Below, one piece after another: positions 44,601 to 52,767 of a stretch of 64,000 nt of DNA. Each line of letters begins with the position of its first letter. The stretch's first letter is position 1. Where the stretch lies: the NCBI GenBank assembly GCA_027487435.1, contig JAIYDP010000246.1, positions 62,001 to 126,000 of the forward strand, in the 5' to 3' direction. This DNA comes from Verrucomicrobiaceae bacterium. GTDB taxonomy: Bacteria > Verrucomicrobiota > Verrucomicrobiia > Verrucomicrobiales > Akkermansiaceae. The position numbers were made by a program, and so were the translations under genes. The notes below the pieces were generated by a model that worked only from the letters and a program-made list of their open reading frames with translations, was not told the DNA's origin and made no database searches.

Positions 44601-46119
44601 CCACTTGGGCGAGATAATCTTCCTTGGAAAGAAACGTAATCCGACGGGTATCTGAGCGAGCAACATGGGGGCCTTGTGAGCCAGGAAATCGATCTCTCAC
44701 CTCGACAACAAAGGATATGCTATCGCCAATCGCAAGATCCGTGAGTTCCTTGCGATAGTCCCAATCCAGCTTTTGCTCACCCTCGCCATTCCGCAGAGGA
44801 CTGGTGAGTGGAATGGTTTTTTCTGGGCGAAGATTGACTCGATAGGTGATCGTTGCAGCAGCGATTCCATGATCGTCTTGCGCACGCACCACGAGATCGA
44901 GCGGACGACCGAGAAGCGCTAGAACATTTGATTCAGGCGAGACGATTTCTACCCGTGGCACTTGATCCGAAGCCACCTGCAAATGATAGCGAGGACTGGT
45001 GAACTCAAAGCCATGTTTGTTTTCCACCCAAGAAAAACTGTAGCCACGAGACGCTTGAACCAGTTCATCGATCACAAGCTGACGACCGCTGCCGCTGATT
45101 TCAAGCTGCAGTGGCTTTTGACCATCGCGATTGAGGACCGCGGAACGAATCGGCTGATCTAACGTAAACTGCCATTTCACCCGCGTGCCTTCTGGTACCG
45201 TGAGTGTCAATGACTCGACTGTCTCAGCGGGCTTTTGAAGGTAGGCAGGAAATTCTAACAGAACTTTTACGTCATCGATGCGAGGCGCTGGGATCACTCG
45301 CACGTTGTGCCAATCGCTACGCGCGTCGCCTGCTTTGATGCGGTAACGAAAATCACGCGAAGCAGAGGAGATTTGATAAGTAGCAATGCCATTGACGACC
45401 TCTATGTCAATGTCCTTGGGTCGGCCTTCGCCAGTGATCAATTCGAACTCTGCCGTCTCTGGAACATCTCCTGAGAGGCGCGCTTCGATTTTCGCAGCAT
45501 CGCCTTCTTTCAGTATCATAGTAAGCTCCCCGAGTTGGATGCGGGTTTTCGTGGGATAGGAAACCATCGACCATGGTGAAAAAATCCGTGCGAGGCCAGC
45601 GGCAAGAAACGAGCCATGGCTGACTGCTAGGATACCAATGAGAAGAATCATCATTGCCGCAAAACCGAGCGGGCGTTTTAGCACGGCGAAACTGACGATT
45701 TCTGTTACGCGCAGGCTTTTGACTGATTCCTCCGCCTTGCGTAAAGTGGCTTGCCATAACGATGACGAAGTGCCTGGAGTCGCACCACTATCACGGAATT
45801 GCACCGCAGTGACGAGCAAACTATCGAGTTCGGCATGATGCGTTTCGATCTGCTTTGCGCTGTGAACCGGATCGAAGCGGCGGCAATTTTTGAAACCGTG
45901 CCGCCATGCTTGAAACAGCGAGATTCCTACCAAAAGAAAAAGAATAACCCATCGGCCCGAAGAAGGAAGATAGGCATAACGATCCACCAAAATGCCAAGG
46001 AGAAAAATCGGGATCGCCGCCATACATAAGGCAAGCACTCCCGCGATGAGATGTTTTTTTTGCGTGCGCCGCCATACGCTCGCTAGGCAATGATTCAGTG
46101 CAGTGGATTGATTTTCCAT
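41614..46119 (-). CDS. Very large membrane and coiled-coil protein (DUF4175-like) of the moxR cluster
   Basis: At 1501 residues this is the largest protein here. It has two membrane helices near the start (about 25-47, 56-74), a third at about 150-172, then a beta-rich region (about 175-500, several Ig-like strands), then some 800 residues of mostly helical heptad-like sequence (from about 505), and a short C-terminal region. Size and topology match DUF4175-type proteins found beside MoxR/VWA genes. It may be the scaffold of an envelope complex. It follows the second VWA gene with two bases between and overlaps the esterase gene. Confidence 0.7.
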   Translation of the reverse strand: MENQSTALNHCLASVWRRTQKKHLIAGVLALCMAAIPIFLLGILVDRYAYLPSSGRWVILFLLVGISLFQAWRHGFKNCRRFDPVHSAKQIETHHAELDSLLVTAVQFRDSGATPGTSSSLWQATLRKAEESVKSLRVTEIVSFAVLKRPLGFAAMMILLIGILAVSHGSFLAAGLARIFSPWSMVSYPTKTRIQLGELTMILKEGDAAKIEARLSGDVPETAEFELITGEGRPKDIDIEVVNGIATYQISSASRDFRYRIKAGDARSDWHNVRVIPAPRIDDVKVLLEFPAYLQKPAETVESLTLTVPEGTRVKWQFTLDQPIRSAVLNRDGQKPLQLEISGSGRQLVIDELVQASRGYSFSWVENKHGFEFTSPRYHLQVASDQVPRVEIVSPESNVLALLGRPLDLVVRAQDDHGIAAATITYRVNLRPEKTIPLTSPLRNGEGEQKLDWDYRKELTDLAIGDSISFVVEVRDRFPGSQGPHVARSDTRRITFLSKEDYLAQVEKKLDRLLSRVRAIYRQERSAHAFVENLDVKLESFSQTCQLEAIRQEMLREQIKGTSAEVRSLLADLALNNITDAVENDSLKKICAGLDSIADVQIAQAANLLRDQAGIDRKKTNINPDLTAANAMVNQAAMELANIVLQSGIDAAREVFALEVNMLAQAQAKLRGRSAESSLAADAQELAKVSKYQQDLAVWTGDLLKRLDQGMRYDKRPMSVLGLMRRMKEIRKSGAETTMKATSSLLEKREFVQATDQQLQIMKPLLKAEYSVRTGAEYSATTANRDLLISLLDQFVKLREECDSLTEDQYVAKRAELETRLKLIRKPLLQALISTIPAARTRLFDQAMPMPPPVDALRAATEKGINEALAMLEGGRKSDVVAKLQATEKPFQELTTILNAWSSELAMQTKGLTVMVSNSITRIARIEDCENRQIGIFEATLDEKPTKPLAESQRNLVNDMNAFKNELLEQDRANPSKDTQPLLNRMERVIATMTSAAASLDSGNADEAAVAQEDASNALIAAKELILAQNARLTLLQDIFSFHRSVSRSFEATQDIVDQQNDLIAATEDADEDSAKDILPLMKNMLQCLTDVAPLLDAVAARLDAGSALLFAGSDMEDAIAAIEDGDFEDAVDAQQVAADSLGKVQVLIQSVREQTNYLAEMIQYLHESMTDLAVLESDQTQIRLALEAKPESMTADVVTRLENLQKSAVAQGQTLKSIMGSLENYKVLRIKQETARLQQLQKTTEPIVVTEAPGTAEFTKAAELMAEALRLGKSGDAAAAVEQMKLAEAVLKENEEQIFTVITMLHGLSIVEVLSTSPPELPILLDALALASDQRQIFLLARFGKDDAMAECKKRQIKLDPKYLKLIQVEVPHPLLVKAQQHTQTVMQSTTRDEAIRYLTIADEALRQFIIEQALVLDTSLKPPMVSEPVPSESETDDLTVSDLVGSVSDFVSGEAPKDKRTEWEVLGTRNRAALNQNFARELPLEFRAMLKDYYEKVAK

Positions 46120-46121
46120 AG

Positions 46122-48506
46122 TTAAGGAAGGTCGTGTTTTCTACGCAGAATCCACTCAGCCCCGAGCAGAGCGATGAGCAACAAGGCAACCAAGCCATTG
46201 TCCCAAAGGGCGCGCTCCGAGCGAACGGTGGTGGTAATCGGCTCGTTATTGACGAGCGAAGTAAGCTGAGAAAGTTCTTGAATGGAAAGACAGGCTCCTC
46301 CTGTGATTTCGGCGATGCGTTTCATTTGCTCGAGGTTCGTATTCGTATCGATCAATTCGTTCTTCGCATCCACTACTTGAAATTCTGTGGTATTCGAAAC
46401 AGGTTGGTCATCCTCGTTTGCTTCAACGCGATAACGTCCCGCACCTGGTGGAGAAAAATACCCTTCATACAGCCCCGGTTGGGTGCGGTCAGGACGCAGT
46501 GTGACACGCTCCTTGGTTTCAGAACCATCCAGCGCCACGACAAATGCATCGAATCCAGATTGCACCATTGGTTCGAAATTTTCATCTAGCACATGAGCAT
46601 AAACTCGGCTCTGTCCAGCTAAAGGATAAGCCGCACGATCTGTTTCTAGGCGGATGCGTTTATGTTCTCCCATGAGGCGGGAAAGCGTGAGAAATTGGAT
46701 GCTTTGCGACCAAATGCGCCAGTGATATTTATCGCCAGTATTGAAACGCAAGCGCCACAAACGATCTGTGGCGAGCGACATACATTTGCCAGTTCCGTAG
46801 CGCTGCCATGCAACGAGAGGGTAACGCTGAGATCCAGAACCACCATCGGATAGAGTAGCTAATACCGTGGCGCCAGGCTTCGGTCCGATCAAGGGCGGCA
46901 AATGATCAAGCGGTGCAACCCGACTCCAGACGCGGTCGTTGTCGGCTGTTTTCGGCTCAAGCGTCATCACCATACTACTGCGCCCTTCCGAGGTCAGCAC
47001 CGGATACACAGACTCGGAAACCTCATCCCATTTGCCTTCGGGATCGAAACGCACTGGCAACATCGATTCCACTGGAGTGCCAGCGTAGGAAAGTGGCGAA
47101 TGCATAGGCCCGCAAAGCATCAACAATGAAGCACCGCGATCACGAATCAGCTCTTCTAACAATTCGAATTCTTCTTGGCTGAAAAACTTTGCATCAGTAT
47201 CGCCAAGGATCACCAAATCATACTTGAATGCTTCTTCCCGTTTGCTAGGAAAACGCTCAATATGATCAGGTGAATTTCTCGCAATTTCTGGACCGACACT
47301 CGACGCGATGAAGGTGACGTCGATACGCGGGTCGCGTTTCAGAATCGCTGAAAGGTAGCGGAATTCCCATCGGGCATTACCTTCGATGTAAAGCACTTTG
47401 ACCTTCTCATTGACCACGCGGATGCTGCGCTCGATGCGATTGTTCTCTGCGGATATTTCATCACCAAAGGGTTCAATGATGACAGCGATTCGTGCCGCGC
47501 CTTTCTCATAAAGATCAACACGGAAGTCGATGTCCACAAACTGCAAGCCGCCTTCCAGAATCACATCCTTTTGTGAAACGCTCCGATCATTGAGTAGCAC
47601 CGAAAGTCGCGCGGTGCGTTTTTCATAGCCTTTCGATTCGACCTGCAATCGTACCGGCACGCGGTCACCCGAGAAGGCCACTTCCTGCATCACGATGTTA
47701 CGTAGCGATACGTCATCGGGATCGCTAAGGCCAACTGGAACGGTAAACACAGGAATTCCGCGCGAACCGAGATCTCGTAAGATGGCTTCGGAGCGCAGTG
47801 ATGAGGCGTTATCGATACCATCAGAAAATAGCACTATCCCCGCTGGTGGCACGCTGCCAGAATTCGCAACGAAATCTAACGATTCAGCAATCGATGTCGT
47901 CGGCTGATCGGCTTGCAAGTCGCTAACTTCCGTTGCCTTCAGGAGTAACGAATCACTGATCATGCGTGGGGATTTGCCGAAGCTATGGTAACTGAGATCC
48001 AGCTTCTCGCCGAGCGATGAAAAAAGCGGGTGCGAGGTCTTAGTGAGATATTCTTTGGCGAGATCCAGACGTGACGACGCAGCGATGGCTTGCCGTTGCT
48101 TGGTATCAAGCAACATTACCGCTCGATCCGCAGAAATTTTCTCCTCCTGTGATGCGATACCCAATGCAGATGCTGCCTCCATGATGTCTTCGGGGCGCTT
48201 GCGTTGATCCTTCATCGACATACTTGCAGAAACATCTAACAGAACTGGCAGGCCACGCATGCGCGACTGAGTTTCCTTGATGACAGCTGTAGGTTCCATC
48301 AAGATCGCCACCATCATGGCCAAAGCCATCACACGTACCACAAGAAGAAAGATCCGCGTTTTTGTGCTTAGTCCCCACGAGCGCCGGTAGAGATAAGCAC
48401 CTAGTGATAGAATGCCAATGACAATAGCCAGCGTGGCGATCGCACCCATCGGGCGTGCCAAAAAGACTTCTTCCATCTGAGTGAAGCTGGATATTTCCTC
48501 AAGCAT
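46122..48506 (-). CDS. Membrane VWA-domain protein with glutamine-amidotransferase-like region
   Basis: A 794-residue protein with N-terminal membrane helices (about 20-40, 52-70), a VWA domain starting VLLDVSASMSM (MIDAS residues Asp91, Ser93, Ser95) and VLFSDGIDN, then a class I glutamine amidotransferase-like flavodoxin fold (about 365-600, VLYIEGNARWEFRYL, YDLVILGDTD, LLMLCG) without a clear catalytic triad, a beta domain, and a C-terminal helix. The set is typical of Planctomycetes/Verrucomicrobia VWA proteins. It overlaps the next gene upstream by 8 bases. Confidence 0.82.
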   Translation of the reverse strand: MLEEISSFTQMEEVFLARPMGAIATLAIVIGILSLGAYLYRRSWGLSTKTRIFLLVVRVMALAMMVAILMEPTAVIKETQSRMRGLPVLLDVSASMSMKDQRKRPEDIMEAASALGIASQEEKISADRAVMLLDTKQRQAIAASSRLDLAKEYLTKTSHPLFSSLGEKLDLSYHSFGKSPRMISDSLLLKATEVSDLQADQPTTSIAESLDFVANSGSVPPAGIVLFSDGIDNASSLRSEAILRDLGSRGIPVFTVPVGLSDPDDVSLRNIVMQEVAFSGDRVPVRLQVESKGYEKRTARLSVLLNDRSVSQKDVILEGGLQFVDIDFRVDLYEKGAARIAVIIEPFGDEISAENNRIERSIRVVNEKVKVLYIEGNARWEFRYLSAILKRDPRIDVTFIASSVGPEIARNSPDHIERFPSKREEAFKYDLVILGDTDAKFFSQEEFELLEELIRDRGASLLMLCGPMHSPLSYAGTPVESMLPVRFDPEGKWDEVSESVYPVLTSEGRSSMVMTLEPKTADNDRVWSRVAPLDHLPPLIGPKPGATVLATLSDGGSGSQRYPLVAWQRYGTGKCMSLATDRLWRLRFNTGDKYHWRIWSQSIQFLTLSRLMGEHKRIRLETDRAAYPLAGQSRVYAHVLDENFEPMVQSGFDAFVVALDGSETKERVTLRPDRTQPGLYEGYFSPPGAGRYRVEANEDDQPVSNTTEFQVVDAKNELIDTNTNLEQMKRIAEITGGACLSIQELSQLTSLVNNEPITTTVRSERALWDNGLVALLLIALLGAEWILRRKHDLP

Positions 48507-50670
48507 CTTGTGTTCCTAAATCGCCCGAAGGCATGGTTTCGTATGGAGTTTGGCGTGATTGTTGACGACGCAACATGCGATCCGCAAAAAGACTTTCAAT
48601 AAGTAACAACGCCAAGGCCACGATCATAAAAAACCTCCAAGACGAGCGGCCTGTGCGCGTTGTATCGATTGCGGCTAACAGTTCCGCTTCATTCGCCGCA
48701 ATGTTGATGCCAGTGCCCTCGAGTTGTGTCGTAAGCTCCGCAATAGGCAAACAGGCAACATCCGACTCCAGAGTATCGACATTGACGGCAACAGGAATCC
48801 CAGCGGACTGAACGCTCACACGTGCTAGATAAAATCCCGCTTCTTCGGCATTCTCCAGCATTGCCACAAACTGCTTGCGGTATTCGCGCACCGGCACAGT
48901 GATAGATTTTCCGGAAGGCGCATCGAAAACAGCATCGCTCACATCGGGTTGTTCAACGAACGAAAGGGACAGTGTATCGCCCACCGTCTGAGGACGTTCA
49001 AACTCGCGACCCGCGAGGTAGGTGACGATCTGCTGCATCAGCATCGGGAACACCGGTGTGAGAGCCATGTTGTTCCACGTCGTCTGCGCTGTGGTGGAAA
49101 ACATAAAAACCTGCCCACGCCCGAGCGCATGCTCTAACAAAATCGGCGATCCACTGCCGGCCAATTGCAAAAGGGCGAAACTCGATGGTGTCGGCTTCAG
49201 ATCCAAGCATTTGAGGAAACGAGTTTCGCTCAACAAATCCTCGGCCAATGAACGCAAAGGCATGCACACCGTATGATCTGGCATATTCGGATCGAGCGGC
49301 TTGCCAGCACCCAGAGCATCGCTGGAATCGAGTAACGGACCGATTGTTGCAGGTAGCAGTTCTTTGGCGCGTTCATTCCAAGAGGCGGGCTTCACATCGT
49401 CGCCAGCGAACCAAACGAGACCATTTCCTCCACGAACGAAGCGCGAGAGTTGCTTGGATTGATCTTCTGTGATTTCCGGCACATCAGCGAGGACGATCAC
49501 ATCGATTTTCGCCAGGTCTTCGGCAGGAAATGCAAGCCATGGGATGGAGCGCACCGTGTAATCTTCATCATCCGAGCCATCGCCTCGGGCAATCAGTGCA
49601 GCACTGATCAGCCTGCCAGCATCGCTGTTCGGTGAGCCATCGACGCACAAGACTGCGACCCGATCTTTCACCACTGCTACGGCGCGCCGCACATTATCGA
49701 CGGCGAGGGAATCACCCGATATTTCTGCGGTGATCGGCGTTGCTCCGGCGTTATAGAATGGCACAAATAAAGAAACGGTTTCCGCTGCGCCAGCGGCGAT
49801 GAGAGGGATCGACTTGCTATCGATCTGCGCTCCATCGACCTTGCAGCGCACTTCAACATTGGAAACTGGGGATGTTCCGAAATTTCTCACTGTCGCTTGG
49901 TAGCGGGCGATCGTTCCTTTGCGAAGCGCACCCGAAATGAGATCCAAATCAGTCACGGCCAAGTTCGCCAATTCACCCGCGACTGGCACCATGAATACCG
50001 AGGCGCTCTTGCCTAATTCCGTGAGTGCCTCTTTGCATTGCACGGAGCAATTTTTCCAATCGCGAGACTGAACATCGGTGATGATGTAGATTTCCTTTTG
50101 AGAAGCATCCATGCCTTCGGCCAATTCCTTGAGGCGCTTCGGCACGCTGTCCCACTCAAGTGCGGAGGGTGTTGCTACAACAGATTCCATGACAGCATCC
50201 CAGCGCTGCGGATCAAAGGCCATGTTATGCGTGAGAAGCTTTTCCTGCCCGCCTAACAAGAGCAGTGTGACTGGATCTCCTTTTTTGATTTTCCCACTGA
50301 TCACCTCGACCTGTTTCAAAGCACGTTGGAATCGAGTGGCTCCTTCTGCGCCTTCTTGCATGCTGAAAGAAGCGTCCACCGCGATGACCACGCCCGCTCT
50401 CTTTTCGCTGGGAATCCAGGAGGCTGTATCACCCTGCCATGCAGGACGAGCCAGCGCAAAAGCAAACAGTAGCAGCACAAGACAACGCAGGATGAGCAGC
50501 AACAAATCGCGGAGTTTGATCTGACGAGAACGAACTCGCACACTGCGGTTGAGAAACTGCATGGCCGCCCAATCGGTATGCTGCACTTGCAGACGATTGA
50601 GCAAGTGCGCGAGTATCGGCAACGCGATCCCGAGTGTTGCAAGAAGTAAAAGTGGATTGAGAAAACTCAT
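48499..50670 (-). CDS. BatA-like membrane VWA protein
   Basis: The 723-residue protein starts with the BatA N-terminal motif MSFLNPLLLLATLGIALPIL...HLLNR, a second helix (about 54-74) and a VWA domain with VIAVDASFSM (Asp99, Ser101, Ser103). A CARDB-like Ig domain (about 240-320) and a glutamine-amidotransferase-like domain (about 340-560) follow, ending in a membrane helix and basic tail. With MoxR and DUF58 it forms the core of the MoxR-VWA system. ATGA overlap with DUF58. Confidence 0.85.
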   Translation of the reverse strand: MSFLNPLLLLATLGIALPILAHLLNRLQVQHTDWAAMQFLNRSVRVRSRQIKLRDLLLLILRCLVLLLFAFALARPAWQGDTASWIPSEKRAGVVIAVDASFSMQEGAEGATRFQRALKQVEVISGKIKKGDPVTLLLLGGQEKLLTHNMAFDPQRWDAVMESVVATPSALEWDSVPKRLKELAEGMDASQKEIYIITDVQSRDWKNCSVQCKEALTELGKSASVFMVPVAGELANLAVTDLDLISGALRKGTIARYQATVRNFGTSPVSNVEVRCKVDGAQIDSKSIPLIAAGAAETVSLFVPFYNAGATPITAEISGDSLAVDNVRRAVAVVKDRVAVLCVDGSPNSDAGRLISAALIARGDGSDDEDYTVRSIPWLAFPAEDLAKIDVIVLADVPEITEDQSKQLSRFVRGGNGLVWFAGDDVKPASWNERAKELLPATIGPLLDSSDALGAGKPLDPNMPDHTVCMPLRSLAEDLLSETRFLKCLDLKPTPSSFALLQLAGSGSPILLEHALGRGQVFMFSTTAQTTWNNMALTPVFPMLMQQIVTYLAGREFERPQTVGDTLSLSFVEQPDVSDAVFDAPSGKSITVPVREYRKQFVAMLENAEEAGFYLARVSVQSAGIPVAVNVDTLESDVACLPIAELTTQLEGTGINIAANEAELLAAIDTTRTGRSSWRFFMIVALALLLIESLFADRMLRRQQSRQTPYETMPSGDLGTQDA

Positions 50671-51593
50671 GAACGGGCTTGGGCTGAGGGAGCACTGAGG
50701 TTTTGGCGTTTCAGAACAATTTCACTGAGAACCGCATGCAGTGGCAGCTTGGTGTTTGCCATGGTGTAATCGATCTGGCTTCCTACGCATCGTGCGCTGA
50801 TGTTGGCGAGATACTGATTGAGATTTGCGAGATAGGACTCTCTCATGCGATCCGTCTGAGTTGTTAGAGGTTCTTCGCCTTCGAGACCATCGAAGCGCCA
50901 CGTGCCTTGAAACGGAAACTCTAACTCATACGCATCTAACGTTTGCACAACTACGACGTTGTGTCCCGCGAATTTCAGATGCTCCAGCCCTGCTATGATG
51001 TCATCTACATCGGAAAACAAATCCGAGATCAACACTACAAACGAACGCCGCTTCATCAACAACGCAATATCATGCAACTGCTTCGCTACGGTGGTTTTTG
51101 GAATCGGTTTCGTAACGCGCAACATCCGGTCAATTTCCAAAATCACACTCATCGAAGAACGCGGTGGCATATAGGCTCGCACCTCAGAGTCAAAGACCGA
51201 TAGCCCAACCGAATCCCGCTGTTTCAGCACAAGGTAGGCGATGGATGCCGCGAGAAATTTTGCGTATTCCAACTTCGAAACTTTTCCAGAGCCATAGGTC
51301 ATCGAGGCACTGGAATCCATGAGAATATGACAATCGTAATTCGTTTCCGCCTCGTAGAGTTTGGTGAAATATTTTTCCGTGCGGCCAAAGACGCGCCAAT
51401 CGATCGAACGAATCGGGTCCCCTGGCGAATACTGCCGGTGGTGAGCAAACTCGGTGCTAAATCCTTTGAGCGGGCTGCGGTGACTACCCACCCGCAAGCC
51501 TTCTACGACTTCGCGAGCGATCAGTTCGAGATCGCCAAGTTTCTGTAATACCTCAGGATCGAGATACTGCGTTTCTGGTAGTTGCAATGACAT
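50667..51593 (-). CDS. DUF58 domain protein of the moxR cluster
   Basis: A 308-residue soluble protein with the DUF58 signature YSPGDPIRSIDWRVFGR (about 55-71) and a VWA-like fold with DSSAS (93-97), DRDS-type KQRDSVGLSVF and VVLISDLFSD. DUF58 proteins accompany MoxR ATPases and are thought to be their partner or substrate. Nine bases after the moxR stop. Confidence 0.93.
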   Translation of the reverse strand: MSLQLPETQYLDPEVLQKLGDLELIAREVVEGLRVGSHRSPLKGFSTEFAHHRQYSPGDPIRSIDWRVFGRTEKYFTKLYEAETNYDCHILMDSSASMTYGSGKVSKLEYAKFLAASIAYLVLKQRDSVGLSVFDSEVRAYMPPRSSMSVILEIDRMLRVTKPIPKTTVAKQLHDIALLMKRRSFVVLISDLFSDVDDIIAGLEHLKFAGHNVVVVQTLDAYELEFPFQGTWRFDGLEGEEPLTTQTDRMRESYLANLNQYLANISARCVGSQIDYTMANTKLPLHAVLSEIVLKRQNLSAPSAQARS

Positions 51594-51602
51594 GGATGAA
51601 GA

Positions 51603-52637
51603 TTACTTGCCTGAAGCAGGAATCGTTTCTAACAGTTTTGTGATCAGCGTATCAGACGTCATGCCTTCGGAACGGGCGGCAAAGTTCGGAATGATACGAT
51701 GACGAAGGATTGGCAAGCATAGCTCGCGAATATCTTCGATCGTCACATGGCATCGTCCGCGCAGAGCGGCGCGAGCTTTACCAGCGACGATGAGATTGAG
51801 CGAGGCACGAGGACCTGCTCCCCACGACATGAGCTTGTTGACAAAATCAGGCGTGCCGGGTTGCCCTGGACGTGTAGCCCTTACTAAGGCCGCAGCATAT
51901 TCAAAAACATTGTCGGCTACCGGAATGCGGCGCACCAGATGTTGGAAATCGAGGATCGTCGGGCCATCGACGACTTGATTGGTCACAGGCTCGTGATCGG
52001 TAGTCACACTGCGCATGATTTCGAGCTCCTCGGATTGGCTCGGATATTTGACCAAGATGTTGAAGAGGAAACGGTCAAGCTGAGCTTCGGGAAGCGGATA
52101 CGTACCCTCTTGCTCGATAGGGTTTTGCGTTGCCAAAACGAAGAATGGCGCGTCCAGTTTGTAATCTTCACCGCCCGAGGAAACTCGTTTTTCTTGCATC
52201 GCTTCAAGAAGAGCTGCCTGCGTTTTCGGCGGTGTCCGGTTGATCTCATCGGCAAGCAAAAGATTGGTGAAGACCGGTCCTTTTTGAAACTTGAAACTAC
52301 GACGATGCGTCTCGGGATCCTCCTGCAATAACTCGGTTCCGGTGATATCGGAAGGCATCAAGTCGGGCGTGAACTGAATGCGCTTAAAGCCCAATGCCAT
52401 GGTTTTCGCAAGCGAACTAACAAGAAGAGTTTTCGCCAGACCAGGTACACCTACGAGCAAGCAGTGTCCCCTTGCGAAAATGGCGATCATCATTTCATCA
52501 ATGACATCCTCCATTCCCATAATCGTTTTACGCAGTTCTTTGACGATTGCGTCTCTGGCTTCGCCGAGTTTCTCCACGGCTTGTATATCATCGGTCTCTT
52601 TCGTCATGGGCTTGTGCTGATTTTCTACAGGCTGCAT
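51603..52637 (-). CDS. moxR: MoxR-family AAA ATPase
   Basis: A 344-residue AAA+ protein: Walker A GVPGLAKT (63-70), Walker B LLLADEINR (Asp130, Glu131), sensor ATQNP, and the family word EGTYPLPEAQLDRF. MoxR ATPases act as chaperones that assemble or activate VWA-domain complexes. It is the first gene of a nine-gene minus-strand cluster (to 35071). The shared upstream region with the divergent sulfatase is only 130 bases. Confidence 0.95.
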   Translation of the reverse strand: MQPVENQHKPMTKETDDIQAVEKLGEARDAIVKELRKTIMGMEDVIDEMMIAIFARGHCLLVGVPGLAKTLLVSSLAKTMALGFKRIQFTPDLMPSDITGTELLQEDPETHRRSFKFQKGPVFTNLLLADEINRTPPKTQAALLEAMQEKRVSSGGEDYKLDAPFFVLATQNPIEQEGTYPLPEAQLDRFLFNILVKYPSQSEELEIMRSVTTDHEPVTNQVVDGPTILDFQHLVRRIPVADNVFEYAAALVRATRPGQPGTPDFVNKLMSWGAGPRASLNLIVAGKARAALRGRCHVTIEDIRELCLPILRHRIIPNFAARSEGMTSDTLITKLLETIPASGK

Positions 52638-52721
52638 AATACCTTAGGTGTTTTGATTTCTTTCAAAGATGTTTCTGTAATTCGTAAATAACGAGCAATG
52701 CTAATGAGCTTTCATCAACTT

Positions 52722-52752
52722 TTGACAGATTCATGATCGAACCGCGTAAAAT
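52722..52752 (+). promoter_or_regulatory. Possible sigma-70 promoter of the first sulfatase gene
   Basis: TTGACA at 52722-52727 and TAAAAT at 52747-52752 with a 19-base spacer, about 15 bases before the GTG start. The -35 box is perfect but the spacer is long and the leader would be very short. Confidence 0.35.
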
Positions 52753-52767
52753 CACATTAGCCCTATT

